Shown piece by piece: positions 63,895-64,000 of a stretch of DNA of 64,000 nucleotides (position 1 is its first letter; every line of letters begins with the position of its first letter). The stretch spans positions 1 to 64,000 of the forward strand of contig SGYL01000003.1 of the NCBI GenBank assembly GCA_004213885.1, in the 5' to 3' direction. Below the pieces are notes generated by a model. The model was given only the letters and a program-made list of their open reading frames with translations, had not been told where the DNA came from and did no database searches. The DNA comes from Alphaproteobacteria bacterium. Lineage in GTDB: Bacteria; Pseudomonadota; Alphaproteobacteria; Puniceispirillales; Marisalimonadaceae. The position numbers were made by a program, and so were the translations under genes.

Positions 63895-64000
63895 ATGAAA
63901 AAATATAATTTTAATGTTGGTACAAAATTTCAAAAGACGGTTTGGAACAGCATAGCGAATATACCTGAGGGTAAGGTTTTGACATATCAAGAATTAGCAA
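63895..64000 (+). CDS. Ogt/ATL-type alkyltransferase family protein, 3' end outside window
   Basis: The first 35 codons, from ATG 63895, read KKYNFNVGTKFQKTVWNSIA, NIPEGKVLTYQELA, which matches the DNA-binding domain of O6-alkylguanine-DNA alkyltransferases and alkyltransferase-like proteins. The reactive cysteine motif would lie beyond the window, so enzyme and ATL protein cannot be told apart. Confidence 0.85.
   Translation, partial: MKKYNFNVGTKFQKTVWNSIANIPEGKVLTYQELA

Overview
The window is very AT-rich (roughly 30% G+C by eye) and densely packed with genes. It looks like a low-GC, probably marine, alphaproteobacterium with one polar flagellar system. The reasons are the TAXI-type TRAP transporter, FlhF/FlhG (polar placement and number), and a two-tier flagellar hierarchy: promoters of the GG-N10-GC sigma-54 type, plus FliA/FlgM with a recurring FliA-type promoter. 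The lineage is inferred from gene content only; no rRNA is present.

Layout. (1) Positions 1-9.0 kb hold an uptake and catabolic island. A fused TRAP permease (cut by the window edge) and its TAXI binding protein are on the minus strand. Divergent from them is a plus-strand operon: HMG-CoA-lyase-like enzyme, CaiB-type CoA transferase, enoyl-CoA hydratase, isopropylmalate/tartrate-dehydrogenase-like enzyme, PrpF-like isomerase and an AbrB-like membrane protein. It probably takes up a di- or tricarboxylic acid and cleaves it as a CoA ester; the substrate is unknown. (2) 9.0-13.0 kb is minus-strand: fliL, a lone cyclic-nucleotide-binding domain, a ParA ATPase with a coiled-coil partner, small exported proteins, and a protein resembling the nitrile-hydratase-like leader (NHLP) family. 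(3) 13.0-42 kb is the flagellar core: an extra rod/hook paralogue; fliA-flhG-flhF-flhA (minus); flgP, flgT, a LysM protein, flgA, flgM, flgN and a DUF2802-like protein; then flgBCDE, flgF, flgGHIJKL. (4) 42-50.5 kb is a minus-strand flagellin maturation island: fliS, a formyltransferase, a sugar aminotransferase, a TPR-O-GlcNAc-transferase-like enzyme, a 2OG-Fe(II) oxygenase and a TPR protein. Three of its transcription units carry sigma-54-type promoters, which ties them to flagellar assembly. (5) 50.6-52.3 kb is a CLC channel. (6) 52.4-62.9 kb is the filament region: fliD, three long flagellins, a second fliS and a fliT-like gene. (7) The right edge has a ProX-like tRNA deacylase, a small membrane protein and the start of an Ogt/ATL-type gene.

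The most striking signal is in the axial proteins, which are greatly enlarged: FlgK 2319 aa, FlgE 1546 aa, FliD 868 aa, flagellins 664-739 aa. One repeat module of about 65-100 residues occurs about eight times in FlgK, twice in FliD and twice in one flagellin. A different repeat occurs four times in FlgE. Both resemble repeats I remember from tailed-phage virion proteins, so the flagellum seems to have been built up with phage-type surface modules. Other points of interest are the hairpin that overlaps the flgG promoter and ribosome-binding site, overlapping sigma-54 and FliA-type promoters at fliD and at flgB, and an FlhF with eroded GTPase motifs.
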